Part shown: one piece after another, positions 38,774-50,590 of the stretch
How positions within the stretch are numbered: the first letter of the stretch is position 1
Layout: each line of letters opens with the position of its first letter
Translations under genes and position numbers: made by a program
The notes under the pieces: generated by a model
Database searches by the model: none
What the model saw: only the letters and a program-made list of their open reading frames with translations
What the model was told of the DNA's origin: nothing
Assembly (NCBI RefSeq): GCF_000165425.1
Contig: NW_001799641.1
Span: forward strand, 315,027-379,026
Origin: Paramecium tetraurelia
Taxonomy: Eukaryota > Ciliophora > Oligohymenophorea > Peniculida > Parameciidae
Direction of reading: 5' to 3'
DNA: 64,000 nt

Positions 38774-40534
38774 TCATTCAACATTTCTATGTTCATTGGA
38801 TGTTTAAATATTTTCATATGATTGAATGATTTATTAAATTTTCTGTTTGTTGGCACTGATGTTTTGTTTCCGTTATGTTTTTTATTACTACGAAGAATCT
38901 TTCATTCCAGGAAGAAAGTCCAAATAAGGAGATTGAAATCTAGCACTATCAAAATTTAACGTTGGTATATCTTCTTTTCTATTTCCTCTAACCTTCATAG
39001 ACTCTCCTCTAAGCTTTCCATTTTTCCTATTTTTTCTATCTGGAGACTGTTTACCACTTCTGGTATTTACTTTGATTCTTTTAGATTCCTTATATGATTT
39101 TTCCTCTTCCTCTTTGGATGTCTTCTAACTATTGTTCCTTCTAGCCACAGTTCCAACTTTGCTTCCAGTCCCAAATTTACTTCCTAGACCACTCCCTAAT
39201 GATTAGTTCACAGGAGATCTATTATTAATATTGCTAAGAGGTTGTAAGGGTAAAATTTTAGGAGTTATTCCTCTATCGAATTCTGCTTCTTATAAGTCTT
39301 GATTGAATGAAGATTTAAAGTTGCAGGCCTCCTCTTCATCAGGTTCTTCCCATTAATGAGGAATTTCATTTCTTTAGGATAATTCTGATCCTATTGGACT
39401 GATATTTTTTAAGAAATCAATTGGGTTGAATTAAGGAGGTGGACTATTAGCATCCTCTTTAAACTAAATCAAATCACAATTGATATTTTCTTTTTGATTT
39501 TCATCAAAATCTTGATTCTACATATAGATCTCCTGTTCCTATAATCTATTCTGCTGCTCTTCCTGATTTTATTTATTTTTCTAACTTGAATAGAATTGAG
39601 GTCTAGGCAAGTTGGGTTTAGGAGATCTGTTGGTGACTTTAGAATGATACAATGCTTCTAATTTTACTCTCTAAACCTTCTTCTTTTTAAATTGGTTGTC
39701 TTCTGGTTAAGTATCCATTTCAGTTTATTAATTTAAATTTTGCTTATTGTTATTCTACTCAGTATCAAGTGCCTAGTCAGAATCTAAGATTGGCAGTTCC
39801 TTTACATTTTCTATTATATCTAGTTTGGTATCCTCAATGGTACCAAGGTTAGCAGATGTAATTCTGAGAATTTAGTGTTTGTTTTGAATCAAATCATGAG
39901 TAGAGTTATGGTTAAGAATGTTTAAATTGGATTGATCCTTACTCATTCCACTAATATTCACATGGGTATCATTCATAATATATTTCTATGGACTCTTAGA
40001 AATCAACATCAAAGGTTTATAGAATTCTGCTAAAATTTGCATTTCTGTATAGACTTAATCAGGTCCTTACAAGATCCATTTCTAGGTTAATCTTTTAGAA
40101 TAGATAATGCAGAATGAAACTCTTAAGAGTTATTCTAAGAGTAATCCATAGAGCCAACTGAATGTAAATTCCCAATAAATGTCATTGATCTAAAATGACA
40201 ATAAAAAGCTTAGTCCAAAAAATGTTAGGCACCATTTTGGTTGAATGTTATGTTATAACAAATTATTATAGGATATAAGATTAGGATAATAATTTTAAGT
40301 TGTTTTAATTATATTGCCAATAAATTCTGATTATTACTCATCTCTTTATTTATCTATTTCTTCATTTACTTCCTAGTTGGTTTATTTATTTATTTTAAAT
40401 AATTCCCTTAATTTTTCAAGTTTTAAACAGGTTTCATGCATATGTTAATCAAGATTTTATTTTGGTTTATAAAATATACTAATCATCAAATTTAAACCGC
40501 TAAATATCACTAAACCTCCTATAAATACTCCCAT
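38774..40534 (-). CDS. Membrane protein with long disordered tail, unknown
   Basis: 586 aa, single exon. MGVFIGGLVIFSGLNLMISI is a membrane anchor. After a helical loop come further hydrophobic segments (WCLTFFGLSFLLSF, FTFSWLYGLLLEQLL). The C-terminal two-thirds are S-, N-, Q- and K-rich with basic blocks (QFKKKKVQRVK, SPDRKNRKNGKLRG) and a G/S patch (SLGSGLGSKFGTGSKVGT). No known domain. The long uninterrupted Gln-containing frame makes the gene certain even though the function is not. Confidence 0.78.
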
Positions 40535-40656
40535 ATTTTATATTTTAAATGAAATGTATGCTGATAATTAATAAAATATAAGTGGTAACAATAATAAATT
40601 CCAATGAAATTATTAGTTTCTACAGGTAAATAATTGCCATTCTTTCTTGAAAAATG

Positions 40657-40990
40657 TCACAAAATGAAATAGGTGAGTATAATTTAAAAGAGTATACTAA
40701 AGAAAGAACTTTTAAAGGAACCAAAATTATTAAATGATGTGTTCATTCCTTGGTGTGGAAATGGATTATTATTCATTATCCTATTCATTAAACTATGGCA
40801 AATCAGTGATCTGTTGATCTTTTAACACTTTTTCCCAAAATTGTTTTTTGTCTAATCAATCACAACATATTGTACTTTAACTATAATTGATTGGTGTTTG
40901 TTTTATAGGCATTTTTTTCTTAATCATCATATAACATATGAATATTAGGATATTCTCTACCATCATAAAAATAGCTGAATTCGAATACAT
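40657..40990 (-). CDS. Small unknown protein with frame breaks
   Basis: Two coding-like blocks on the minus strand. The first reads FYDGREYPNIHMLYDDQEK; the second reads QFWEKVLKDQQITDLPQFN and QSISTPRNEHI. They join through a 24-nt intron if the six-T run at 40844-40849 (six A on the coding strand) is counted as five, and the start ATG at 40990 needs one more T in a TTTTT run. About 95 aa. A plus-strand ORF in the same place is more hydrophobic and needs its own frame shift, so the minus reading is preferred. Low certainty. Confidence 0.4.
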
Positions 40991-41372
40991 TTCTCTTTTT
41001 TATTCAAATTTAAATTGCTTAATGAAATAAATATATATGTCACTTATTAACGATAATAAATCAAGAAATTAGAAAATAATAATTTATATACATTATATTT
41101 CAATTTCAAATCATGAAACTTTAAAATAGTTCTATGGTGATATATGGAATTCTAAAATTGATTAATAAGTCTTAGTAGAATCATAGAATGGGGGTGGGTG
41201 AATTTTTAAAATTTGCCTTATTATTCTGTAATTAATGATTAATAAGGGAAACTTAAAATATCTGTATAAGATTTGAGTATTGATTATATACTATATATAA
41301 GAAGATAAAGTGGGCAGAGTATTAAATTTATTTTAAGTTCTATTTAAGAATAAAAACGACAATAATCAACAA
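40991..41372. other. AT-rich intergenic region
   Basis: 382 bp. A G-run and the motif GGGGTGGGTG near 41190 stand out from the A/T background, but I see no gene or structured RNA. Confidence 0.4.
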
Positions 41373-43827
41373 TCATTAGTTCTTTCTTAAAGATTTACTA
41401 AATACATTTTCTATAATTTCATCATCATCTAAATATTCCCTAATTTTAATGGCCATCACTTTCACATAATAATTAAAAGTGTATTTTTATAACTTTAATA
41501 ACTTTCGAATATATTTGGGTTTTTGATTTAATTCCTTAATCACCTATTTAAAATTGTTATGCTTCATATATATTTCGTATTCTTAAATTGAATCTATATC
41601 TAAATAATGGAATTGTAGTTAATCAATGAAGCTATCTAACATATTCCATTTGGTTATACCTTTGGATTCATGGATATTCTTTGGTGGGCTATTATGATTA
41701 GAAATAGTTAATTAATTTTAATTCACTTTTATATTGTATTTGTCCTTAGAAGATTAAATAACAGACTGTCTACAGAACCCAAAATGATTTTAATTAATTG
41801 ATAATCTTGAAGTTCTAGTCATCATCTATGGGTTTTTTGGTACCAAATTTATGTTTTTCATGCTTTATTGATTTTCATTAATAGGATATAGTTATTCTTC
41901 ATTGAGTGAATTAGTCTATATTTCACTTTATAGATTATCCTCTACCTAATCTATTCCATTGATTTCTTAATACTCCTTAATGTTATCAAAGGTTTCTTTT
42001 TGCAATACCAACGAATTTTTCTTTTTTTAAATTCCTCTTTTGAATGGCTATCTCTCTTAATATTAGGGATACAGCTCTTCCTTCTTTAATCTAGATTCCA
42101 TATCTGGTTGATATGATAACATGGGGCATAGATAAAAGATGTGAGAAATCTTTTTACAAAATTTACAAGTGATCATAAGATCGCTGTAATCATTATATAA
42201 CAAGATTTTATCTTTGATTTAATGAAATTTTTCCTAATCTTTTTTTACATCCTATAGAATCTTTAGTAAAGTCTCCCTTTTAATTTTAGCAATAATTGAG
42301 AAACCACTACTTATGGCTGACACTTTAGGATTGAAACCAGTAAAAAATTAAAACTCACCAAACACTTCTCCTTGTTTCAACTACTGAATATTCTATTGGC
42401 TCTACTCCTCCATAATATTTACAGAACCTTGATAGACATAATATCTGATATAGAATTAATATGAATATTTACATTTCAATATTTTGATTGGTATCCTAAT
42501 GATATATGTATTCTCCAGGTGTGTAACTAGCTAATTCGATTTTATCAATCAATTCTGATTTGGTCCATTTTGTGAATTAGTCAAACACTTTAATCTTCTG
42601 CAAAATTCTGTTGTTAATATTCTGAGTGATTTCTTATTCAATGCCTTTTGGTAATTATTTGAGTATTTGGATGGCATCTTTTGAAATTTCATTATACTCA
42701 TTCTCAATCTGATATTTTAGATAATTCCTAACTTTATCCTAAATGTGATTGGATATATCATTCTTCTTCATATACTAATTAAGAATGATGGCTCTCTTTC
42801 TAATGATATTTCAATAGTATACTTATAATTGACTTTCTTATCATTAATATTTTTGAGTATGATTCCAATCGAATTCATAGAATATGCAAAAACACAACTT
42901 GATAAAAACATAGCAATATCACAAAAAATCATTTCTGTCTAATTTTTTGGAGTAATATCACCATATCCAACAGTTACCATGGTCATAGTTGCCCAGTAGA
43001 ATGAAGTACTATATTTAATCCAGATATCTTGGTTTGATAATTCATAATAAGTTATCCAGGATCCGTTTTCTTCTTAAAGCAATCCGCAATATAACCAACA
43101 ACATGCTATAAAATGGGCAAAATAGTATATTGAAATAATTAGTGTGATGAGATCCAATAGATCGCTAGGAATTGAGAGTTAATATAATGTGTCAATTAGA
43201 TTATCATATTATTATAATATCCTTCCAATTATGACTGCCAGCAATATGAGCAATAGGATGGCTCCATTATTTTGTAAAAAGTTCTTGTTGAATGATATGT
43301 AAACACATATTATGATTTCTAGTGAATATAGAAAAGATGATTGTTTAACAAAATTTTAAAATATAATTGATCGATCTTCTATAATCAGACCTTGTATTAT
43401 GATTGCTCTATTGAGTGAGAATATGAGTTCTAAAACAAGGAAGACGGTTATAAATAGAATAATTTGAGCTTGATTATCATCTACATTAGTAAATACAGCC
43501 ATAATGGAAATTATCCATAAAGCCATTAATTGAACGATGATGCTCATCATGTCAAAGATTTATGAAATGGGACTTGAGGGTGAAATAAGAGGGATTTATT
43601 TACTTTGATGGTTTCTTTCTATAAAATTGAAAAACGATTATACTTTTTGAGTCGTTCTAAACAACAGTGTTTGTATACTTTTCTTGCTTTTAAAACTGCT
43701 CCTATGATTTCTTAGGAAGTATATAAGCATTTAAGAATAGATTTGTCTTAAATCTTTACACAATCCCCATAGTTTTTGTGACTTTTAAAAATTTAACAAT
43801 TTAAGAAGTTTGAGCTTTCGGTCTCAT
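41373..43827 (-). CDS. Cyclic-nucleotide-binding K+ channel (CNG/HCN/EAG type)
   Basis: About 790 aa with three introns (25, 23 and 28 nt). Six membrane segments start with IVQLMALWIISIMAVF. The pore carries YWATMTMVTVGYGDITPKN, a K+-selectivity filter (GYGD). After S6 (FLSSCVFAYSMNSIGIIL) a C-linker leads to a cyclic-nucleotide-binding fold (SYTPGEYIYHQ ... GEVFGEF). The usual phosphate-binding RA after GEFxxxxG is not evident, so nucleotide binding is unsure. A long N/Q/S-rich tail follows. Ciliates have many such channels in the plasma and ciliary membranes, where they set swimming behaviour. Start chosen at 43827 (MRPKAQTSQIVKF). Confidence 0.88.
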
Positions 43828-44051
43828 TGTTTATTGCAACTATATAATATGTTATTTATCTAATGTGTTGAAAGAATTTTAGTATGTAATCTTCTTCCTT
43901 TGCCAATTTTAAGGCGAGTTTTCTCTAAAGGGAGATAACAATTCTTCTGATTATAGTGAAATATTGGATTCAGGCGTCTCTTTATAACAGACCTTAGCAT
44001 TTGTAGTTTATTGTTTAGGTCCGAAAGATAAGTTGAAGTTATGAATCGCAT
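43824..44051 (-). CDS. Small basic ORF abutting the K+ channel gene
   Basis: 75 aa, start MRFITSTYLSDLNNKLQMLR, basic, with NCYLPLEKTRLKIGKGR. Its TGA overlaps the channel ATG (ATGA), which is odd for two eukaryotic genes. Either it is a separate small protein (the TRLKIGKGR end faintly recalls mitochondrial ribosomal protein uL16), or its frame is a 5' exon of the channel joined by a 26-nt GTT...AAG intron at about 43842-43817, which keeps frame. I cannot decide. Confidence 0.4.
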
Positions 44052-44193
44052 TATCTTGCAACATTTAATTTTATTATTTATAATATTATATCAAGTATAG
44101 TTATATGCTCGAGAGATTAAGAAATTACTTTTGGATTTGTACATATTAAAAGTATTCATTAGGATATAATTATTATTAAAATCATTTAATAAT

Positions 44194-45337
44194 AATGACA
44201 GTAGCGATAGAAATCAACTCACTTGATATCAAACTAATTTAGACTTTATTTGAGAAGGAAACAATAATATGAATGGATAATTTCTTAAGCATGAAGATTA
44301 GAGATGAAATTGGAAATAAAGAATTTTCATAATCGCTTTGAAGGGGAATTTTATTTAGTTTTGTTTCAAGAGTTCTATTGGTTCTAGATACAGATAAACA
44401 TCATAAACATCTCTATCAATCTTATTAGAAATAAGTGGAGAAAGAAAAATATTATAATTCGACAATTATGAATTATAAGATATTAGAAGATATTGACTAA
44501 GAAATAATGTTGTGATTTACCTTGAGTATGATACTTTTGGTAAAGATGAGAAACCTTTCACAACAACACTTAAATATGTATTTAATGAATCTACTTCATT
44601 TGAGACAAATTTTAAGATGAGATTATTAAAAATTTTAGGACTCTGATATTAGGTAAGTATGGTATGTAAGAAAATAAATAGTCAAAAAGAGAATTACAAA
44701 TTTGAAATCTTGAAAAAAATTTTGGAAACAGACTTATTGAATTTTTTATTCTATAATTAATTCCCTTTATAATATGAAAAAAGAGAAAGTATCAATATTA
44801 CATTAAATGTATATCAAAGAATATTACCAAATAGTAATTGGCTAAAACTTAAAGAAAATTAGAGAAATCTTATCGTTAATTATTTATAGAGAATGAATAG
44901 GCAGTGTACTCAAAAGTTTTATAAAAGAATGAGGGTTTCTTTGAGTAAATGCTAATGATAAAATAATGATCGCAGAAAATTAAAGAAAAAATGGTCTAAA
45001 TTCCAAAAGAAAAACAATTTTTAATGAATATCAATTTTTGGTTAGAAAAGAATATTTATGCTGAATTAATCATGATAAATTAAATGATGGTGTCAATCAA
45101 CTTATGAATTCTCCTTATCAACAAGCTTAATTTGATCCAGTTACACTAATTTTACCAATATCATTCTAATTACGTTACTTTGAAAGCAATAAACAGAATA
45201 GGTTATTGGAATTAGAGAATATTGACTTATCTAATACCTTAGTGGTCAGTAAATAGGATGAAAGTAATCTTTAATTCTGCGAATGCAAAGAAGATATTCT
45301 ACCTAGTAGAATTTAAGATAAAATATATTAAAATTGA
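44194..45337 (+). pseudogene. Decayed protein-coding gene
   Basis: Coding-like blocks follow one another on the plus strand but in changing frames and with in-frame TGA codons. Blocks include MDNFLSMKIRDEIGNKEF near 44276, IYLEYDTFGKDEKPFTTTL near 44510, KKILETDLLNFLFYN near 44720 and ENIDLSNTLVVSKQDESN near 45215. TGA interrupts otherwise continuous frames at 44494 and 45062, and several one-base shifts are needed. This is far more damage than in neighbouring genes, so true decay is likely. About 1.1 kb, perhaps a lost whole-genome-duplication copy; the family is not recognised. Confidence 0.65.
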
Positions 45338-45407
45338 TAATCAGAGATAATGAGGAGGTAGATTAGTAGTGATAATTGATTGAATCAATATTAATAAATA
45401 AATAATA

Positions 45408-45857
45408 TCATAATTCCCCAAATATTCTTGTTACTATTTTTTATTGAGGTCTACTCTTTAAAAATGATTTTTAGCCTTGCTTCTATTTATTGAAGCTCAT
45501 TTAACTAGACATTTTTTAAGGGCTTGATTCATTTGATTTATTTATGTTGGTATAAGGAAATCTTTCTGCTCTACTTGCATTTGGTGTATAGAATTAATCT
45601 TTGATGAAATTGCTTCTGAGCTTTTTGTGACTATCGGGAGATTCAGCCTCTGTGTATAATTACAATTTAGGGAGTTCTATTTAACTATTTGTTCTTTTTA
45701 TTTTGATGTTACTATTAGATCCTTTTTTATAAGGATCGATGCATATAATTTAGAGAGATTTTTGTTGTTGTTTCTAAGGAGAATAAGGAGCATTTGATTG
45801 AATTGGAAAGAAAAACTATGCGGTTTTATCAAAGTCTGTGGTTGAGCAAGTGTTCAT
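45408..45857 (-). CDS. Small unknown S/Q-rich protein
   Basis: 149 aa, single exon, start MNTCSTTDFDKTAQFFFPIQ and TGA at 45408. Basic and disordered-looking throughout (KKGSNSNIKIKRTNSQIELP, SSPQKMSSQMSFNKQKQG) with a small hydrophobic end (KIVTRIFGEL). It converges on the decayed gene with 70 bp between ends. Family unknown. Confidence 0.65.
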
Positions 45858-45975
45858 AAATAATTATTTATTTCTTATTTATTATATATAAGCTAATTAT
45901 TGAACAAGATATAGAAGAGAAACATCTGTAATAAATTGATGGATTTATATTGTTAATATAATATTACTACTCCAT

Positions 45976-47433
45976 TCAATGGTATTTTGGAAGTTCATTA
46001 TCATAAATGAAACTATCGAACATTTCAAATCCATTTTGTCTTTGATCTTCAGGGACCATCTAATTTGAATAGATATGAATAACTTACATGTCCAGCTCCT
46101 CTTACGACGACGAACTTCAAGTAATTATATTTTGTGACCCAACCAGCCAAATCTAAATCAGTATTGCCCCATGGAGTCCATGAATCCAATTCTTAAATTC
46201 CTGGTATCACATTGATTGATTATTCAGTATCTACAACACTGACGATGGCATCCTGATCACCAGAGTAGATTAAAATTCTGACTCCTGCTTAGCTTAAAAG
46301 TGGAAGTAACTAGTAGCTTCCACTTTTACTGATATTGTAGGCTTGATTGATTTCCATATTGCAAGCAGACCAAAAGTAGGGTCTTTCTAAGATGTGCAAT
46401 GCTTCTTGGACTTAAGCATTATTGTAATATTCAGTGATGGGTCCGAAATCAGAACAAGGAGCACCACTATTTCCTACCTTCTAGAAGTTGTTTCCTTCAT
46501 ACCAGGAGACATATGGGTATCTGATCTACTTGCCTGAATTAGTTTTTGGTTTCAAAAAGTCAGGAGTTGTGTCATCTTTGCAATATCCATAAACATTATA
46601 AATATTAATGTTGGATCCTAAGCAGATTTCCTCAAATTGAGATTGTGCCAATAAACATTTAATTGAGTCTGGTTTCACACTGCATATTTTTCTAATTGTG
46701 TTTGTAGCTGTGGGAGGCATGAAATTTCTTCTAAGGAAATACTCTTGTAAGGCTGTAAATCTCTTCTATTAATCGGATACCAACAAACCATTTCCGATCA
46801 AGATACCCTCCAAAGGTATTTTTAAAGAGGCTGATTTATTTCCATCCACAATAGCTTTGGCTGTATATGGAATGTACATTCCTAGTGAGTATTGAATTTT
46901 TAAGTACCTGCATATGATTCTCCTGCAATGAAGAATCTATTTCTTTGGAATTATTTGAATGCTTAAAACCAAGCCAATATAGCTTAGTAATTGTCTTGAC
47001 CAGAATTCTCATCATTGTATACATATGAATCATCTTTATTCAATGAGAATCCTACTCCTGCAGGTGATTCCAAGAACAACAGGTTGGCTCTGGCATTCCA
47101 AGGATAAGGATTCTTCTTGAATTTCCTATCCTCATCAACCATCACAAATGGACCAATTTCTTCATTCAATCCCAATAATGAAGAACATCCTGGTCCACCA
47201 TTCAACCATAATACAACAGGATCAGTTGAGGGATTGCTTTGACTTTCAAGGAAAACATAGTGCAATTATCTACATCATTATTCATCATACCTTAATTCTG
47301 TTCCAACAGGCAAATATCCTGAGTAAGAATTAAAATTATAATCTCCCCATCCTGGAAATACGGCTTTATCAGTAAGAGGGTTGACAGCATAAACTGTTCC
47401 AATGACAAATCCTGCGATTAATAATGACATCAT
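45976..47433 (-). CDS. Serine carboxypeptidase, family S10
   Basis: About 460 aa with three introns (21, 26 and 28 nt). Signal peptide [16 protein letters not shown]. Family S10 features in order: YSGYLPVG, substrate-binding [28 protein letters not shown], nucleophile GESYAG, catalytic Asp in YSGDQDAIV and catalytic His in GAGHMVPEDQ. It removes C-terminal residues from peptides at acidic pH, in lysosome-like food vacuoles or after secretion. The GESYAG and GAGHMV motifs are each split by an intron and restored exactly on splicing, which confirms both. Length is normal for the family. Confidence 0.95.
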
Positions 47434-47729
47434 TATTATTATTTTATTAAAATACTATCGATTCAAATATATCATTGTTTCATTACGATCATCATTCCGT
47501 AAGTAAACTTAATTTATCTTTTTGTTTACTCATTTTATCTTATTATTTCCTTATCACATTTTCCAGATTCCACTAAATTACTTTGTAATTATTTTGTTAT
47601 TCATTTTAAAATATAGAATAATTTAGAATTGAACATCAACCTTCCATTTAAACTCTCAAGGACCCCTCTGCATCAGAGTTTTTTGAATAATTAATTAAAT
47701 CTTAATAGTAATTAATTATTATTTGCCAA

Positions 47730-48185
47730 ATGAAGAGAAAAACATACAAGAGGGAATATGAGGTCGAATCCATTATAGATCGTAGATTTGATGAACAAGC
47801 CAAATCCTATCTATATTAGATTAAATGGAAGGGCTACCCACATTCTCAAAATACATGGGAACCAATTGAACATTTATAAAATCCCCATGTGAAAACAATG
47901 GTGAAGGAGTTTGATTCAGCACAAGAGATTGGTTCCTCCAAAAAATAAATTAATTTAGAACTCCTTAAACAATGTTTGCTAAGGAAACTCACAGAGTTTT
48001 TATTTAAAAATGCTCCTCAAGAAAATGATTTACAGGAAATTATTTTAAGTGATTTCGACATGTCATCTAATGAAAACAACTCTAATTATATAATGCCTAA
48101 TTTTAAAGAGGATACCAAATAGTCAAATAAGAAGACCCATCAATTGTTCTAAAACGCTATAAATTCTTTAAATTCCAATTCTTGA
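47730..48185 (+). CDS. Small chromodomain protein
   Basis: 151 aa, single exon. Residues 8-58 form a chromodomain: EYEVESIIDRR, YLYQIKWKGYPHSQNTWEP, EHLQNP. The aromatic cage positions (Y near the start, W in IKWKGY, W in NTWEP) are kept, so methyl-lysine binding, as in HP1 (H3K9me) or Polycomb (H3K27me), is expected. The rest is acidic and N/S-rich with no visible chromoshadow domain. In Paramecium both marks direct DNA elimination and silencing, so a nuclear role is likely; which mark is read cannot be told. Confidence 0.93.
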
Positions 48186-48401
48186 GTACAATTTTAACTT
48201 TATCAATAAATATATAATATATTTTAATAAAGAGAAAATTATAAATTTTGTCTGCAATCAATCGCTATCCCTTTCTCGTTTTATTACACTCTATTAAGTA
48301 GGTTGATCTAATTATTCTAAGAATTGGTACTCACTATATTAAGATAATATTTGCAATAATTAATTTATTTCTGAATTAAGAAATAAAATATTTTATAATA
48401 T

Positions 48402-50387
48402 ATGCAAGGAAAATCTCAGAGAGAAGTTGCTAGCTCAGTGGATCTCAACTCATCCTACATTACTTAATCTCAAAATTAGGTTATATTTAATGGATTGACT
48501 TTAAAACCCAATTCTCCAAGAACAGTTTTAGCATGTCAGAAATTAGGAATAGACATGGGCATTTTCCAAATTAAGTAATAAGATGCCCCACTTATTGTTA
48601 TAGAGATCTCAACCATTTTCGTGCGAATGATAGTGGCAGTGATGAAATAGTTCAAATAAGATATGAGCATTACATTAATAAAACTCATTGTAAAATTCAA
48701 CAATTATTTTAGAACTATTGAATGAAATATTTTAGAAAAGAAAAGAAATCATACAAAAAAATAGATAACGCCAATTATAATGCGCCTCGATGGAGTCTCT
48801 CGAAAGATCGGTCTCTCTTAAATAAGGTTCTACTATCGATTAATTAGAGTATGTAATTCTAGTTTATATATTATTCTAGACTCAAAAAACAAATGGATTA
48901 TGCTTACAATAAGACTTTACAATACTTATAACATTAGGAATTAGTTGAGGGGTCCATTCCATAATCTCTAGGGGAATGCCAGGATGTTGCAGAATTAGAA
49001 GGAGGCCTTAATAAAGAATTGTCAAGATATAATAAACATAAGATATAGAAAATAGTAATTAAATTAATTATTTAAGAGAGAAGCTCAAATTAAATTAGAA
49101 GAAGACAAAAAGAGAGTTGAGTTACTAGAGAAAATTCAGGAAAGAGATTAAAGAATAGTTCAAATCATGATAAAAAAATAATAAGAAATGAAAGAGAAAT
49201 ATTGTACATCTAAGAAAGTTGAAAATAGAAGAATTGACACTCAGGAAATGGAAAGCAAATCTTAACCTAGAGACAATGAAGCACAAAAAAATCTATAGTA
49301 ATAATAATCGTAAAAAGTTAATCAAATATTAAGCACTTATGAAATCAGAAGTAAAATGATATTTAAAGGGGAGGATAAAAAAGAAAAGAAAAAAAGAGAA
49401 CAAGCTTTATAGAGAAAGGAAGAATTTGAAAAATAAATTGATATGGAATGTCAAATTCAAATGGCTAAGATATAATAAAAATTAGAGAACAGTGGAAAAT
49501 TATAAAAGGAATTAATTTAAAACAAAATAGAAAAAATAAAAGAGTAAAATCATAAGGAGCAACAAATCATGAAATAGCAAAAGTAACTTAAAGACAAGAT
49601 ATCACAAGATCAAATCAATCAGCTTTTAGAAAAAATGGTGCAAAAAGAAAAAGATTTTTAGATTAACTAAAAATCAATTTAGAATGTAGAATAAGAAAAA
49701 AAATTAGAAATTAAATCAAAATAAAGAAAGATTAAATCTAATTAAGGAGACATTTTTAAAGACAGAGAGTAAATATAAATTATAGTTTTTTTAGTGAAAA
49801 ATTAAAATAATTAAATGAAAAATTTTTGAAGGTCGAGTAATTTAATAGAATGAAAAAAGTAATTCAATTAATCAATTTAGGAAGAATAAGATAATAAAAT
49901 CTTATTAAAATAAGAATTAAGAAAACTTAAAGAATAGGATAAACAGGACATTTTAGAGAGGCAAAAGAGATAAAACGAATACAGAATGTTAGAAATCACA
50001 GAAAAATACAGATAAGTTGATGAAAAAAACTAATTAAAGCAATATTAAAATGTAACATATGGATTTATTAAATATAGACTCTCTTATAATAGACATCTAT
50101 GCACATCAGTAAATAAGAAATATTAGAAAGAAATAGAATATACTCTCATTTATAGTAAATGAGTGATAATCTCTTCAATAAAAAAGTTAGAAAAAGAAAG
50201 TAATCAATCAAAAAATTAAATTAGTTTAAGCCAATTAGAAAAAAATATTCTCACAATTAAACCTAAAGTTAATAATCAAAAAGAGGATACAGAGTTTGAA
50301 GATCATACAAGATTATTAATAACAATGCTTTAAACATCAGATCCAGAAGAAACATTAAAAAATAAACTAAGTAGAAGACATAATTGA
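48402..50387 (+). CDS. Long coiled-coil protein of a common ciliate family, with frame breaks
   Basis: The start at 48402 gives MQGKSQREVASSVDLN. The segment NSPRTVLACQKLGID... followed by IVQIRYEHYINKT is typical of a large ciliate family of ~500-700 aa coiled-coil proteins. From about 49080 the protein is almost all K/E/Q coiled coil (LEEDKKRVELLEKIQERDQR). Six introns of 22-27 nt fit. Three one-base breaks are seen: near 48577, in the six-A run 48884-48889 and in the six-A run 50180-50185 (five As each would restore the frame). The function is probably structural, perhaps cortical or ciliary; no direct evidence. Confidence 0.65.
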
Positions 50388-50590
50388 TAAGTTTTTATTT
50401 TTCCTTATTTATATTTATATCCAATTAGTAATTGTTCATTTCATACTATTGGATTGATGGGTAATATCTAATTTATTATTATGTTTTTATTCATCCTTCT
50501 CAATAATAATATTTGATTGTTTCAATGAATATATATATATTCTTACAAAACTCAATTTTTTTAATATTTAAAAATAAAGAATACATTTAA

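Noticed and set aside
40660-40980. Plus-strand ORF beginning MSQNEIG with hydrophobic body
   Set aside because: It needs its own frame shift and an 18-20 nt intron; the minus-strand reading is more protein-like. Neither is certain.
43356-43550. 64-aa membrane ORF treated as a separate gene
   Set aside because: It is the in-frame S1-S2 part of the K+ channel, cut by TAA/TAG that read as Gln here.
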